In this document: piece after piece, positions 34,690-47,939 of the stretch
Position numbering within the stretch: position 1 is the first letter of the stretch
Layout: the number at the start of each line of letters is the position of its first letter
DNA from: Cylicocyclus nassatus
Lineage: Eukaryota > Nematoda > Chromadorea > Rhabditida > Strongylidae
Length of the DNA stretch: 64,000 nt
Direction: 5' to 3'
Assembly (NCBI GenBank): GCA_958299035.1
Contig: CATQJL010000112.1
Span: forward strand, 60,867,823 to 60,931,822
The notes under the pieces: generated by a model
Told to the model about the DNA's origin: nothing
The model's database searches: none
Seen by the model: the letters and a program-made list of their open reading frames with translations, nothing else
Made by a program: the position numbers and the translations under genes

Positions 34690-37600
34690 GGGGAACGTGT
34701 TTTTCACACAATTTCGATATTATAGAAGGATCTCCCCCCCCCTGTCAATATATATTCATTCCTCTGCATTTCTTTCTCCATCTTCCTTCTTTGCCTCCTA
34801 CTCCTGAATCATTATAAAAAAAATTAATTTTTTAGTTTATTATGCTAGTTTATAATGACACATTAGGGCTCAGAAGGGCAACTCACTTTTCTAGTAAAAA
34901 CACAGCTACATGTATATATCTATCCACATGTTATTTAAATATTACTTATTTACTGATACTTTCCTAGTTTTTCTCTTCTCTCGTCAGTTAAAACTCATAG
35001 CCTGGAACAGTGAGTTCATGCTCATGTTTGTTTTGCTACATCTGTCCATTATTAGTTGTCGTCCGGCTCAGGTCGACTTGTTTACTGGATGAGAACATTT
35101 TGCGTGTTTAGAGGTTGTTGACCTTTCTAAGCCTGAAGAAGTGCGTAATTCTTTTAGCTGTGAAATCTTAGCATGGTAGCTTAGCCGTGAAAAATGCTGA
35201 AAATTGAAAATGCTAAATAGATTTATTTGCATATGCATATGTATATATCTATATGCAAATTCTCATAGTTTCACGTCACAAATAGCATTTCTTTGCAGTG
35301 TTTACGTTTAGTTAAAACTCTAATAATGTTAAGCCCACATAGCAATGCATTCGCTATATTCTTGCCATTTCTACTGTTTGTACTGCCCACTAGTGATTCA
35401 CTTTGCTGGCTCTAGAAAATCCTCCCATCATTTTGCATTTTCTCCAAAAAGTATGTAGGCAAAAAGGTTTTTAGCTGGCCAGTAATTTATTCTTACTGGT
35501 GTTTGCCGGAGATTAGCTGGCTAAAATCTATCAAATGTGCAGAAAGTATTGACTGATCATAATATGCCTTTATAGAGGAACTCTATCCAAGGCAAAGCTA
35601 TGTGGGCGGAGCTTGAATTCAACAGAGGCAAAGAATTTTGTAATTCAAATTATTTCGAAAATTCTTTTTTTTTTGTATCACCTAGACGCTATATGCAGTT
35701 CCATGTGTATTGTATTTATAGAAACATAAGAAGTTATATTTTCTAATTTCTCTAATTTTCAATGCGCGGAGCCTATTTTGTGGCAGCTTAGACTGTACTG
35801 TAACAGTGGGCTCATATTCTCTAAAAGATCTCAAAAAAAAATTTCCAGTAATTTTCCCGTATCAATATTTTTCCACCTCATTTTTTTCAGGTTCTACTCC
35901 TTTATTGTTCCCCGTCGCTGTAGTGTGTACCCAGTAGCAAAATATTTCGATTTGCACATTTTCCCACTCACTTAACGATCAATTTCTTTTTTTCACTTCT
36001 CCAAGGCATATAGCTTGAAACGACTGTCACCATGGCTCATTCCCTTGCCCTACGAACTGATAAGCCTTGCGAATATGTGCCTTTGCACTTTTTCAATTTG
36101 AGAGCAGATTGAGTTGAATCGGCCAAGCGTAAAGCGTGGGCTTGCCTTGTAGAGGCGTTAGTTAACCTTTTTTTAGTAGAAACTTGTCTGCAGTTTCTTT
36201 ATTCTATTTTCCATATTATCGCCAAGGCGAGATATTGTTATGAAGGTCAGATGTGTCCGCGTAAAAGCTTTTGAAAATCGATTCTTCATGGGATTTATTA
36301 GTCTTTTATCTGGCCGAATCTTTATTCTAACCCTTTATGAACGTTCCACAGAATTTCTCTAACAGCTTAAAATCTCATAAATTCCCTAGAGTCCACAGTG
36401 CATTCTATAAAGTCACAGAGAACTTCGCCATGGGACCTATCATCCATCACTGAAATACTCTCGCGCCATTTATGTGGATTCAATGCTGTACATAAAATGA
36501 TTGAAGCTTTATTTGGAATTCGCAGTTTAGAGCATATCAAGTTATTTAATTCGACCTACAATATTGCTTTTAAAGAGAGACAGTTGCTTTAGCGGCTTGG
36601 CCATCGGAAATCGGGATTCGTGACGGGACGAGCGACAGCCAATGATAGATAGCGTTGTCTTACGCCACTGCCATTAGCTGGGCGCTTCTGTGTGCATTTC
36701 TGGCTGTACAGGTAGTTTTGGGATGGCTTTGCAAATGTAAATAGAATAAAATTTCATTTTCCAATGCTAGGATACTATTTTCAAAATGACCCAAAGCCAA
36801 AAAATCTGAAATCAAATTTTTCGTAATTTTTGTTCTTCATATGATAGGCATTTGATGTTTGATTAGTCATTGAATTATTTTAAAGAGAAGATAGAACGTG
36901 AGAAATCGGCAATGAATGAAAATGGAACAGGTTTTCTGAAAAAAAAACTAGAATGTAGTCTTTCCTTTGAGATCAACTTTCTTCTATGACAATTGGTGTT
37001 GGTTTGTGGCCTATCTTGATTTTCCACTGCATTCGTCATTTTCTCCAATCCATCATTCCTTTTAAAGCTTTTTAGGTTATTTTACCAGAAATCCCACCAG
37101 GTTAAATTGGGTTATAGTTCACTTCACTGGGACCCCCTCTTGCCCGTTTGTTTATCTTCTTCGCTACACATTCCCTGAAAAGCCCCTAAATCAGGGAATT
37201 TATTGAATATTCTCAAACCCTTTTCGTTTACATTCCTAGACAAGCGTTTTCCCATGAGAACCTGAATAATTGATTGTTTAGAAAAAAGTTTTTCGCATTA
37301 AAATCTCCTTCCGGGAAAATTATGCATGGCAGTCGACCCCATAGCAACTCTTGCTTCGTTTAAATCATTCATTTGCTGGCCCCATGCAAATTTTTCGAGA
37401 ATTTTCGAGAAGAGGCTCTCGAATGCGGATGTGATGCTTAGCTACTTAGTCGTTCTTGTTTACGCTATCGTTTTCTCCAGCACATCTCGTATGGAGACGG
37501 AATTCGATTTGCTTTGCAAATGCACTAAGAGCCCCATCTCTTTCCCTCTCCCTTTTCGAGTTCTTTGTGTCCATTAACGTTTTTCCTCCGGGCTCTTCGC

Positions 37601-40600
37601 ATTCTCAATTTGGCATTCTCCCACTTGTTTAGTTATTCAAACTGTTCAACGTTTGTTCGAGAAATGAGAATGCATGTTGTGCATGTTCTTCATTTTGGAG
37701 CATTCGAGAATGTTCTCCGCAATTGCTATATTCATTCACATTGCCAATACCGTATCTCTTCCTCGAGAAATTTTACTTGAATTACCAACCTGCAGCTGAA
37801 TGAGACCTCTTCATGCTCCCTTATTGCCTACTGTATCGTATTTTCATGACAGGACCTTCAATAACCAATCACGGGAGTGGTCAGCCCCTCCCAATGTCAA
37901 GAAAGAACCAATTACAGAATGAGTTAGCCCCACCTACTAGCCAAAATGAGGCTGTAGCGATAAGCGATTGTTGTGGCATAGTTTTTTATGTGTATCTGAA
38001 AACCTTAGCGCGATAGTAGCAAAGTTCTACCTGTGTAGGGGGGAGGCGAAAAAAATTTTCTGGGAGATTTCTCAATTTTCTCGCAAGCTTTTAATTCTAA
38101 AATTCTGAGGAATCTTATATTAATCCAAAAAATAACCTTAGACGATTTTTTTACCTTTTTATAATCGAGTTCTACAAGATTTATGATATTATTTTGATTA
38201 TTTGTAGAGGAAGTAATCATAAAAAAAATTTCTAAACTACTTTTGAACGCTTCGCACTCCTTTTTGTCTCCCTTCCCCCCCCCCCCTTCTCAATGAGTCC
38301 GTATGCAATAGGTAGTTTTTTACTTTGAAAAAAAGGAGAACGCTTTTCAGTTATTTTCCTTGAAGCCATTCATTTTCTGAAAACTTTTCTGAACCAGCTG
38401 TTTAAAAAAACCTTCTTGAACTTTTTTTCGATTCTGAGTGTCGCTTTGCAAAACTTCGGTGAGACTAAGCAAGTTCCTTTCGAATCATGGTTCATGTAAC
38501 AAATAATTTTTAAGGGAACGTGTCGATTTGATTTCTTAAATTTGGCGAGTTCACTTCTCTCATTTGACATATGATTTTGAGATCAGAGGATGTGAAAACC
38601 ATTATTTTGTGCCAAAGGTTTTTGCCAGTATAGGTATCACACTTGATTATGATTTCGTTAAATCTAATTGCCGAAAACTTTTTCGAGATAGTTTTTTCCA
38701 TCTAATTTTATTGATCATTCACATTTCCAAAACGCAAACGCAGTACGGTATCCTCTTACCTGTTTTTGGTTTCCATCTCTCAACAGTTGATAATTATGAG
38801 TTTGTTATCCTCGTTCGTCAAGTCTAGTAAAGCTAATCTTATTTCGTCGGGTTATTTTTGCGAAACTTATGCGTCACGGCATAAATTCCAAATCCGGATG
38901 AATGACTACGTTATCGACTCAAATATCTAGCCATTTTTGCTCGATAGCACGCGATTGAATCCCATTTCCTTTATTTTTCTTCTAATGCGTAGGATTTGAG
39001 AGTTTTCTCTTTTTACTCTGCATAACGCTAATTTGAAAATTTTTGTTTTTTTCTTATCCGAACACCGAATTGAACATATCAGCAGTGATCGATCTTGGTT
39101 CTTCTTCTTGAAGTCTGTATGAAAACAATGATTCAAAACTAATATTCGATCAATCAATTTGATGGTGTGTGTACCTTCAATAATTTTTCGTATCAATGCT
39201 GGCGTAGAAATTTTCTTTGAAAACATCACCTTGGTGATAACTGGTGATAAGTATGCACGACTTTAAACCATTACCCGTCTTACGATCTTGAGATTCAATC
39301 TGCATCATGTTTCTTGAATTTGAAACCAATTTTTCGGAATTTTGGGAGGAATTTGATTCTCTCATAGTCTTGCACAAACGGACACATCTCTCGATCACTT
39401 TCTCTAGAACATGGACCTGAGATGGTTTATGAGCCTGCAGGCCCTCCAGAAGCCATAGTCTTCACATGGTGACCACCATTGTTTACGAATTTCCTCCATA
39501 GTTGTTGTGTTTATTCTAAGCATTTGCGGGACTTCGAGAAGACCTAAAATTTCTGGAATTCATGCTGTTGTCAAATTCACAAGATCTCACTACTTTCAGT
39601 TTTTTTTCCAAGAGCTTGTACTTACTTACACATGAGTCGATTTACGAAGTGTGTAGTACTTTGTGGAGTACATAATCGGGTATAATAAGGACAGTGGTCG
39701 GATTTAGGTTCCAGCGTAATAAAATTATGGTACAAGTAAATCCGCTTACCCGTTCTGCTCATTATACGAGAGAATCTATTTTGGATCGACTCTCCTCGTG
39801 GGAGTCGATCGATGTAATGGTTGTGATTTTTCTTTTTGATTCTAACCTCCACTTAATCCGTCATGCATACTTTGATTTCTAATTTCACCAACCATTTGTG
39901 ATCCAGTTTTAGAGAATTCTTGACTCATTCCTTAACCAGGGATGGTCAACAATAACTTTGTTCAATTTATACTTGTTCTTGAGGCGAAAAGCAAGCGAAT
40001 GTTATGGGGGTCAAAAGCTAGGTAAAAAAGGAGCGGAAGAGGACTATATCCCGATGTAGCCTAAATAATCGATTATCGATCCGGGCATTGCGTGTTGATT
40101 ACGGTAACATGCACATTCGCCAAGAAAAAAAAGAAATTCTTGTACAAAGGTAACTTTTGAAAAAAAAACCAGCATCCAAGTTCGTGCTACCCTGTCCTAA
40201 GCCTCCTGTCTCCGTCAGTCTTCAAACATTTTTGCGCTAATCCTCTACTTTGAGAAGTCTTGGGTAGAATTATATGCTCCATGTGTTCTTTCCTGGAACT
40301 CCTGCTGCAAAATTCCTAATCATTTATTGTTTCTATCTTTAACCAAAATCTTATTCTTCATCTCTTTTTTACTGCCTAGTCAATTTCAGTCTTTTCTCCG
40401 ACTTCCGCTTTGGATATACATCACACTATCTTTCTTTGTATTGCAAGAGCTAGACAGCTACAATCTTGTCTGCCATTTGGTTATGAATGAATTCGATTTC
40501 CTATGTATCTGACAAAAATTATTTCTAGATTTTTCTTTCAGAGAAAAAGCCTTGCTCAAGCAATTTTATCCAATTTTTTGCTTTTGTGTGTAATCTTCCT

Positions 40601-41095
40601 ACTGAAACATTTTGACCCCTACGATTGCCTGCAAAGTGTGTCACTGCACCTTTTTGCTCCTCTTTTTTGACTTATGACTTTTTCCATAAACTTCTTGCTC
40701 TATATATTGTGTTTCTTCTATATTTATAATGATCATTGGTCCATCTATTAGTATAATAAGACTGCATTTGCATAGCAATGAAGAACGTCCATTTCTGAAT
40801 GCCCTTCTTTCCTTTTCCGCCTCCGCCATCATATCCTCTTCTTTCGGTTCCGGCGCCCAAGGCTATCCAGATAGCTCAGTCTGGCATGCCATCATCTTTT
40901 TTTTTGCTCTTTGTCTGCTGAAACCATCTAGGGCTTTTATGTGAGCATAAATCTTAAATTTTAGCTGTATCGCTTTTGCAAGATTATGTGTGATAACTAA
41001 GTGGCCACGGCTGGCGTCAATGAGAGAATCTGGTCACTCTTCAGTTTTTGCATTGCGTTGCATTCGACGATCCCATATATGCTTATTGCCAAATA
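34690..41095. other. 6.4 kb with no gene or element recognised
   Basis: AT-rich with scattered short hairpins (for example CGACTCTCCTCGTGGGAGTCG near 39787) and a 12-C tract at 38275-38286. A GC-richer patch at 36600-36720 (GACGGGACGAGCGACAGCC) matches nothing else here. Frames of 60-100 codons show no domain. Confidence 0.45.
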
Positions 41096-41768
41096 CAGAG
41101 TGTCCCAAAAAATGTGCCTACTGTTTGATTGTAAATATCTCTTGTAATGATGTGTTTCGAGAAGCTTTAGGTGCCATTTTATAGAGCGAGGTTGAACTTA
41201 GATTTACAGCATGGAGCAAATCACTGATCTCTCTTCACTACTGTAGGATTACGGTAAGAACTTCCAACATATGGATTTAATGTGAAATTTACTATGTAAT
41301 AAAACTTTTTTCAATTCTGAAAAATCGTGTATTAGGGTTTTCGCGCATGCTGATTCTACCTAACAACTTTTTACGAGTGTTTTCAGCTTTTTTGACGTTG
41401 TAATTACATTTCTGACAAATGCTGGGAACTGATTTATTACGATTTACTGGGGATAACTTTGGAAAGAAGCATCATAGAAAAATGGAAATTTCAAAATCGG
41501 AATCAGCGGCTCCCATTACCGTAGTACAAGAGTTTTTGGCTTGTTTGGTTCTGTTCGGAGGCAGAATATAGCCTCCAATAGCCCTAAAATCCTTGTCGAA
41601 TTTTGTACCGTAATCCTACAGTAATGAAGAGCGATAGACGATTCGCTCCATACTGCAAATCTAAGTTTGACCTCGCTCTACAAAACGGTACCTAAAACAT
41701 TTCGAAACACTGCATTACAAGGGAGTTATTTACAATCAAACAGTAGGCACATTTTTTGGGACACCCTG
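41096..41768. mobile_element. TA-flanked TIR element (CAGAGTGTCCC family), copy 1, 673 bp
   Basis: The ends CAGAGTGTCCCAAAAAATGT and CAGGGTGTCCCAAAAAATGT (inverse) are flanked by TA. The inverted similarity runs about 170 bp inward, including a TTTGATTGTAAATA block, a TAGAGCGAGGT block and CTGTAGGATTACGGTA. It is related to the copy at 61377-62040. Tc1/mariner-like by target and TIR; no transposase. Confidence 0.8.
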
Positions 41769-41799
41769 TATAAAGTAAACAACGGAGCTCCAGTTAGTT

Positions 41800-41820
41800 G
41801 GGGGGGGGGGGGGGGGGGGG
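41800..41820 (+). repeat. Poly-G tract, 21 consecutive G
   Basis: Uninterrupted run of 21 G just outside the right end of the 41096-41768 element. Other runs of G or C of ten or more: 4101-4110, 4541-4552, 15730-15743, 29622-29633, 38275-38286, 42210-42223. All are G-quadruplex-capable. Confidence 0.95.
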
Positions 41821-43169
41821 AAGAAGGGTGATTATTCTGAATATGTACTACATGAAACTGTATAGGTTTTTTACTTACGGTCCAGCTGATTTTTTGGAAA
41901 TTCATTTCCACCTTGTAGAAAATCTTTTGAAAAACATTGCTATCGTGACGCCAATTTTTTCAAAATGTTTTTCAAAATGACTATGCTCACAAAATAATGG
42001 AAAATATTCCAAGAACATTTTCGTTTAGAGCGTTAACGCCACGCCCCTGTATTTGGATAAAAAAATATGTCACGCCCATCTTTCGAAAAAAAATTATGTC
42101 GCTATTTTTAAAATAGATTACAGTACTGGCAGAGGGTTCTGGGATTGGGAGTTAGGTGATTTCAAAGTGTAGGGTCTTCTCTTTTTCCCCGTCCTCCCTC
42201 CACCCCCTGCCCCCCCCCCCCCCAATTTGATGCACCAGAATATTGCAAATGCTTCCCTGTCTGCTATTTTCGTAGACATTTATTAACATAGATTTGCAAA
42301 TCTCTTTCAGCTTCTGCATCTCAAATTTGTGCACTATCGGTGCCCTTCAATAGCGAGAGATTTTCTTTGCAGTAGTTCGTATCACAATACTCTCATGCAC
42401 TTTTTAGATTTGAGGACTTTCTGCTGAATGCAAATGAGCTGAAAGCAACGTTTTGCAGAATATTTTTAATAAGCAGCCAAACTTTTAGGATCGTTCAATC
42501 TGCACAAACTTTGCTCAGTTAGAAAGAGCAGGTTAAAACTATAATATCGACTGCTGCAATTTTTATCGACTTTTCCGGATTTTTTATGGCCCACACAACT
42601 TCAAAATTTTTGTAATTTTTTTCTACCGCTCCTATTTATGTAGTGTATGAGTCGCCGAAACCTCCTTGTAAAAAGCATGAGCTCTTTCAAACGAAACTGA
42701 AAGAAGTTAAATTGCTCTGGAAAAAAGAAGTTATGAATTTTTAATGGTGCAAAGGAACTTTTGGCACGCCTACAATAAAAAAAAACTCCTCGGAGAATTT
42801 AGTATTTGACGCTTCCAAAATAAATTTCGCTTAGGAAAGGTTAATCATTCGCAAGAAGGTGCAGAAGTTCATCCAGTACAAACTTTCAACCATCAGTCTT
42901 TCTTCTGCAGTGGTAGTAAACAAACATTCAGCAAAATTTCGTCACTATCATTATCTCATTTCTGTGCGTACGGTATTTTCTAGTCCGTGCAATACACCAA
43001 ACATTCCCAGTTTGCTTTTTTTCAAAGTTGGTCGGTGATTTTCTTATAAGTACTCTGATTTTTTTTTGAAAAAATATTTTCCAATAAATCAGCGGTATCG
43101 CCAAAATTCTTTGTACTCTTCTCATATTCAGGTGGGAACCACTTTTTTTCAATCAATTAAATATGCTGC

Positions 43170-44105
43170 AAATCCTCTTCAGCTGCCAATATGGGGAACA
43201 GGGCCCGGCGGGGGTGGCGCTTTCACAAGCTGGATATCGTTTTTGGCCCGAAAAGGAAAAGGAGAAGTCGTATTACTTCCCCTTTGTTTACCGATAAACA
43301 ATGCACATATCTTTCTTTATTAATCATTCCTTGTTGATGCTACTGTCCTATGAACTTAGATTCCAGCAATGTGAAGATTCTGTGCTCCGATCGCTAGCCT
43401 GCCCACAGGCGGGAATTCAAATCGCAATTCTTGTAAGAGGAAAATAACAAAATAGGCTCGTTTTCAATGCACAAGCAACGATATGGCACCAAATTTGCTG
43501 TGTAGTTGGAGGACCATGAGCACAAAAAAAGTATGAAGAATTATGAGAAAGTTATGTGAATTTAAAAAATGGTAAATGTTTTTCGAAATTAGGTGGCTCC
43601 CGCGCCACCTGGGAGCCACCTAGGGTGGCTCCCTGCTTCCCTTCACATAATTTCCCGGATTTCTTTACATAAATATGGACTAGGTCGAGAGTATTACTAC
43701 ATGTTCAAATCCGCTTCCAAAACCACCAAGGTACCGCTTCGATACAGCCCCAAATAGGGTTCACAGCGTTATGATCGGCCGAAAGCGCGCTCCAGTCGCA
43801 ATCGGTTATTGTAAATTGTAAAGTTTCGCAGCTGACTAATAAATGAGTAGTATCTTAGATATACAAACGTCAAAGTTTGTGCAGATCTTGACCCTATGTT
43901 TTTTTATAGATTCCTTTGAGGATGAACCCATTGAGTTGAAACCTTGATGACCCGGGCTGGACCAGGAAAGCCAGGTAGTACCACTATAATAAGAGCTGAG
44001 GCCGCTAGGGTCAAAGGGGAAGTCGTAAGAAATTTTGGCTTTAAAGGGGATATCGTTTTCAAAATTTTGAAATGCCACCTGCTGCCAGGCCCTGATGGGG
44101 AAAAA
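43170..44105. repeat. Diverged foldback
   Basis: The left segment 43170-43290 (CAATATGGGGAACAGGGCCC, GGTGGCGCTTTC, GGATATCGTTTT, GAAGTCGTATTACTTCCCCT) is recognisable in inverse at 43995-44105 (CAAAGGGGAAGTCGTAAG, GGGGATATCG, TGCCACCTGCTGCCAGGCCC). Large central spacer; arms about 110 bp. Confidence 0.45.
43591..43621. repeat. Short GC-rich hairpin with GGTGGCTCCC repeats
   Basis: AGGTGGCTCC pairs with GGAGCCACCT over an 11-nt loop. A third GGTGGCTCCC follows directly. Contrasts with the AT-rich surroundings. Confidence 0.45.
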
Positions 44106-45047
44106 GTGTTTTTGGCAAAAAAATAAGGTTCTTAGATTTCAAGGCATGTGTTTGTACAGAATTGAGTTGCAGAATTTCATCAAAATGTTGGCTTAGAAAA
44201 GAAATTCATTTTCTCTGTATTTGCTCTCCTTGTTAAACATGACGTGATGAATACACAATTTACAAAAATTTTCTCGTTTTACAAAATGCATGTAATATTC
44301 TAGTACCTATTTTTTAGAGACCTGATGACACCATCTCAAATATTTTCAATTAGTTTAAGTCTTGCGGATTTTTCCCAAAGCTAGAACCTTGGAAAACAAA
44401 ATTTCGCAGATCTTTTCCCTCTCCTTCTTACAGATACCACTGACCAATGTGTAACGCTGAAGAAATGACATTTTGTGATTAGCTGTTCCGCAATCATTTT
44501 TTGTTTTCCCCCGCATGTGCTAGTTGAACAATGGTACCAGTAGCATGATGTACGAACAGATGGTGATCCTTTGTGAAATGTCATACCGCTGAATGAAGAA
44601 AGAGGCTGAGATGACTTAATTGAGCAAAGCAGTGTCGTTATCCATTGATGGTGAGGATTAAAATTTCCATTTTTTTCTTTTCGAGGCATGGTGGTCGTTA
44701 AGGCATGTCAAATGGGCTAGCGCTCCTAATTTGAAATTCCAAGAAAACTGTTCTGGTTCATCGAAAACTTATTGCCAAAATTCTCGGCTATTTTCTCGGT
44801 TTATAGAAAATTCGAGTATTTTGCCACCGCAGTGTTCCAGGCAATGGATACCCTGAACTTTTATTTCAAAAGGAAGATCTAACTAACATGAGATATTGCT
44901 CAGGAAGCAGCATGTATTCTCAGTAGTTGCTGATTCGACTCTAAACTCTCGCTCAGATACTCTTTCCGAATGGACCAATCAGCGTCCTCGAGTACGGCAA
45001 TACGTACGGTCTGACTGAGAATTTAGACTTAGAAGTGAATTTATTAG

Positions 45048-45537
45048 GTTGGAAACTAACAAAGGAACCGTGTCGAGTCAAAGTGGCCTTTCCAGATGAG
45101 ACCCATACTGCTTTGAAGAGTATTAAGCGGTGATTCCAGATCTGCCTTCCAAATCTGCCAAGCGCCTCTGGACGCCGAGTTATGACCGTTCTTCGGAACA
45201 AAAAATGAATGCAAAATTTAGGTAAAATTGATTGTTACAATCTTTCCAGCGCTCAGATAAAGCGATGTTAAGTATTAGCATATTAAATAAAATGTATTCA
45301 TTGCATAAACAACTCTGATACTTGACGCTGGACCATTTGAGCAAAATTGGGCGATTTTGCTTCAGTTTTGTGTTCAATTTTTTGACCTGAAAAACGAGCA
45401 TAACTCGGCTTCCAGAGGCGCTTGGTAGATTTGGAAGGCAGATTTGGAATCACCGCTTAATACTCTTCAAAGCAGTATGGGTCTCATCTGGAAAGGCCAC
45501 TTCGACTCGACACGGTTCCCTTGTAAGTTTTGCAACT
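45048..45537. repeat. Foldback with about 140-bp arms (about 90% identical)
   Basis: The left arm 45048-45186 and right arm 45396-45537 are inverse copies. Landmarks: GGAACCGTGTCGAGTCAAAG, CCTTTCCAGATGAGACCCAT, TATTAAGCGGTGATTCCAGA and CCAAGCGCCTCTGG. Both arms can be translated with a shared ending, AFPDETHTALKSIKR then stop, so it may derive from a coding sequence. I do not recognise the peptide. Confidence 0.7.
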
Positions 45538-46049
45538 GGTCTCATAACTTCCCTCTCACTCAACATGGCGCACTCAAATTTTGCCTTTGCGTTGGATATA
45601 ACGTAAGCTACAAGCGCAGCTGCTGTCCTACCAAATTCTGACGTCGCAGTGAGGGTTACGGTAGGTGCATGGTATAAAGGGGAAAAATTCAAAGTTTGAC
45701 GGATTCGGCTGAAACTTGGCATAGGGGTGTTATCCGACATGCTGATCACGAAAACGATAGTGAAATTGCGTGAAAAGGGCTTTTTTATAGGATTACTGTA
45801 GGTGTACGATATGGGGTCTCACCCTGAACAAGGAAAAGGCGTTGATCCAACAGATGAATGTGATATTCGCGTTTGGCAGGTCAAATAATCTTACTATGTA
45901 AAGTCTCGGCGAAATTTGAGCTTTTTACTCTTTAGTCATTGACGGTCGTCCCCAGTAGCTCTTGCGTACATCGACTCGTTCGACTTTATAAGCGCCTGAA
46001 ACTTTTTTATTTCGTGTTCAAAATTTAGACAGTTTGTGCTCCCTTGTAG

Positions 46050-46150
46050 CTCACATTGCCTTCTACATAATGCCAAAGTTTGAGTGCGCCATATCCAAAG
46101 AGAATGAAGTTATGAAACCAGTTGCAAAACTTAGTTTCCAGCCTAATATG
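46050..46150 (+). repeat. Inverted partial copy of the sequence at about 45526-45610
   Basis: AAGTTTGAGTGCGCCAT and GTTATGAAACCAGTTGCAAA are the inverse of sequence just right of the 45.4-kb arm. Translated, the two share the words KFECA, EVM and PVAKL. The 45.0-46.15 kb interval is therefore a composite of overlapping inverted copies. Confidence 0.5.
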
Positions 46151-47504
46151 TGTGATCACTTCGGCAATGCCGTTTCGGCTTTTCAAAAAATCTCAAATAT
46201 CCAAGTATCCAGATTCGCCTGGATGTCTACTTTGAGGGAAGAGGTTGGAAAATATTCTTGCTTTACATGTGACAAGTTCTCAGAAGAATACATATTTACC
46301 TAAATGAGTAAAATTTATTTTTGGAGCCAACTTTGTGAAAAAAAAACCTCACCGATGTACATATATCGGTTGTGAATCTGCACAAATTTCGAACTGGGTG
46401 TTTGAGCCGCAGATCTCCGTTTATTTTTATAATCTATCAGATTTTGGTTTTCCGTATCATCATCCAGCTGTTCATAATTGCACTGTTCCTATACAGGTAT
46501 TCCATTCATTGATTGACTCAGCTGAACCCCAGATTCAATTCTAAACCAAAAGTCGCGAAAATAATTCTTCTGTTATGAGTGCTCTAAAGGCTTCTACTTT
46601 CCGCAAAAGCCTAATCGTATCTGCTGTCTATCTCTTTATCTCCTTTCTTTTAGTTTATGATCGTCAACTTCTCAGTGAAATGTCGGATTTGTAATTTAGA
46701 ACTTGAGAAATGTTTTTTGGGTTCATCGGTTCAGCCCACCAGCAAAGTTGGGAAAAAAGTAAGAAATCTCTTTGCGTTGCTGGGCACTTTCACAGGACGG
46801 CCTAATCCTCATATATTCTTCTCCTTTGCGAACCACAATTGAAGGAAGTTCTTTCAAGTTCAGCCTTCTCCTTTTGTCTCACTAGCGGCTTTCATATGTT
46901 TTTTCTTCTATTTGCTGAAAAAAGTAGTAGCGTTTTTCGAGAGGAAGTTTTAGTTCGCTTCGCATAAATGTAAATAGAAGGTTGCTTTATAAAATCTTCA
47001 GAAAGATACTGGATTAAATACATGTTCTTTATCATACGCTAAATAAGCCGTCATGAATAATTTTGAAAGCAAAAATGTTGAATCAGTCCGAATTCGTGCC
47101 ATTTTTCAAACCTTTTTAAACTAGTTCAAAGTAACAACTAATTTGCTCTAAGCAAAGTTCGATGCAAAAAACCTTCCTCTTTCTAATGTTGGTATATTTA
47201 TCTAAAATCCGATGATCGCTCGAATAATCGTCAGAATCTCCAAAACTCTGTTTTAACGTGCTCTAATTTTAGCTATTTTTCAAAATTTTCGTTTCAATTT
47301 TTTTCAAGTTTTATACATTCACCTGGGTAATTAAAGTACAATACAATGAAATTTTTTGGGTATCTTCAATTGGCTTTGAAATATTTTTTAAAAGAATTTT
47401 CTCGAAATTCTTCATTCATGCGAAGTCAATTGCACAAGCGCGTCAAACACTGATACATCTACGAGGTTTACAACTTCCAGAATTGACTAAAATTGATTAG
47501 TACA

Positions 47505-47790
47505 GAGCACTTACCGCCTTGAAGTATCAAATCTCGCATAGTGGTTTTGGTATAGCCTAAGGCGCGGAATCAAAAATCATAGTGATTTCATCCTTAAAGC
47601 CTTAAAAATCAGGAAGAAAAGTCACTTGTTAGAAAGAGGTGTAAGCATCGAATGACACTCTGGTTGTTCGCTGTTTAATGTTTTTTTAGGATGGGATGAC
47701 CAAATTTGAAATTTAATTGCATCAAAAGAATGTTCAAAATTTCGAAAAGCCAGTTATAGAGGCCAAAAAATGCATTGTATGGCGCTTTCT
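47505..47790 (+). repeat. Diverged relative of the interior of the 32.6-33.6 kb mariner-like element
   Basis: CTTACCGCCTTGAAGTATCA...GTGATTTCAT...GCATCGAATGACACTCTGGTTG...GCTGTTTA parallels 33095-33300 (GTTTACCGCTTCAAATTGGC...GTGATTTTGT...GCGTCGGATGACATTCCAATTG...GCTGTTC). Terminal repeats were not found, so boundaries are uncertain. Confidence 0.35.
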
Positions 47791-47939
47791 TTACTCTATC
47801 CGAGGTGAAAATTTCCCCAAAAAGTTTGGAATGAAATTCCTGAAAAGCTAAGGTGAGGGTACAAAAAATGGAAATCATACGTGCACTTCCCAAAAGAATT
47901 TTTTTTTCGAAATCGAAATGAAGACCTTTACCAAAAAAT

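Noticed and set aside
45450..45749. 99-codon minus-strand frame with good-looking composition
   Set aside because: Lies across a foldback arm; the peptide is repeated in the other arm. Kept as a repeat, with coding origin noted only as a possibility.
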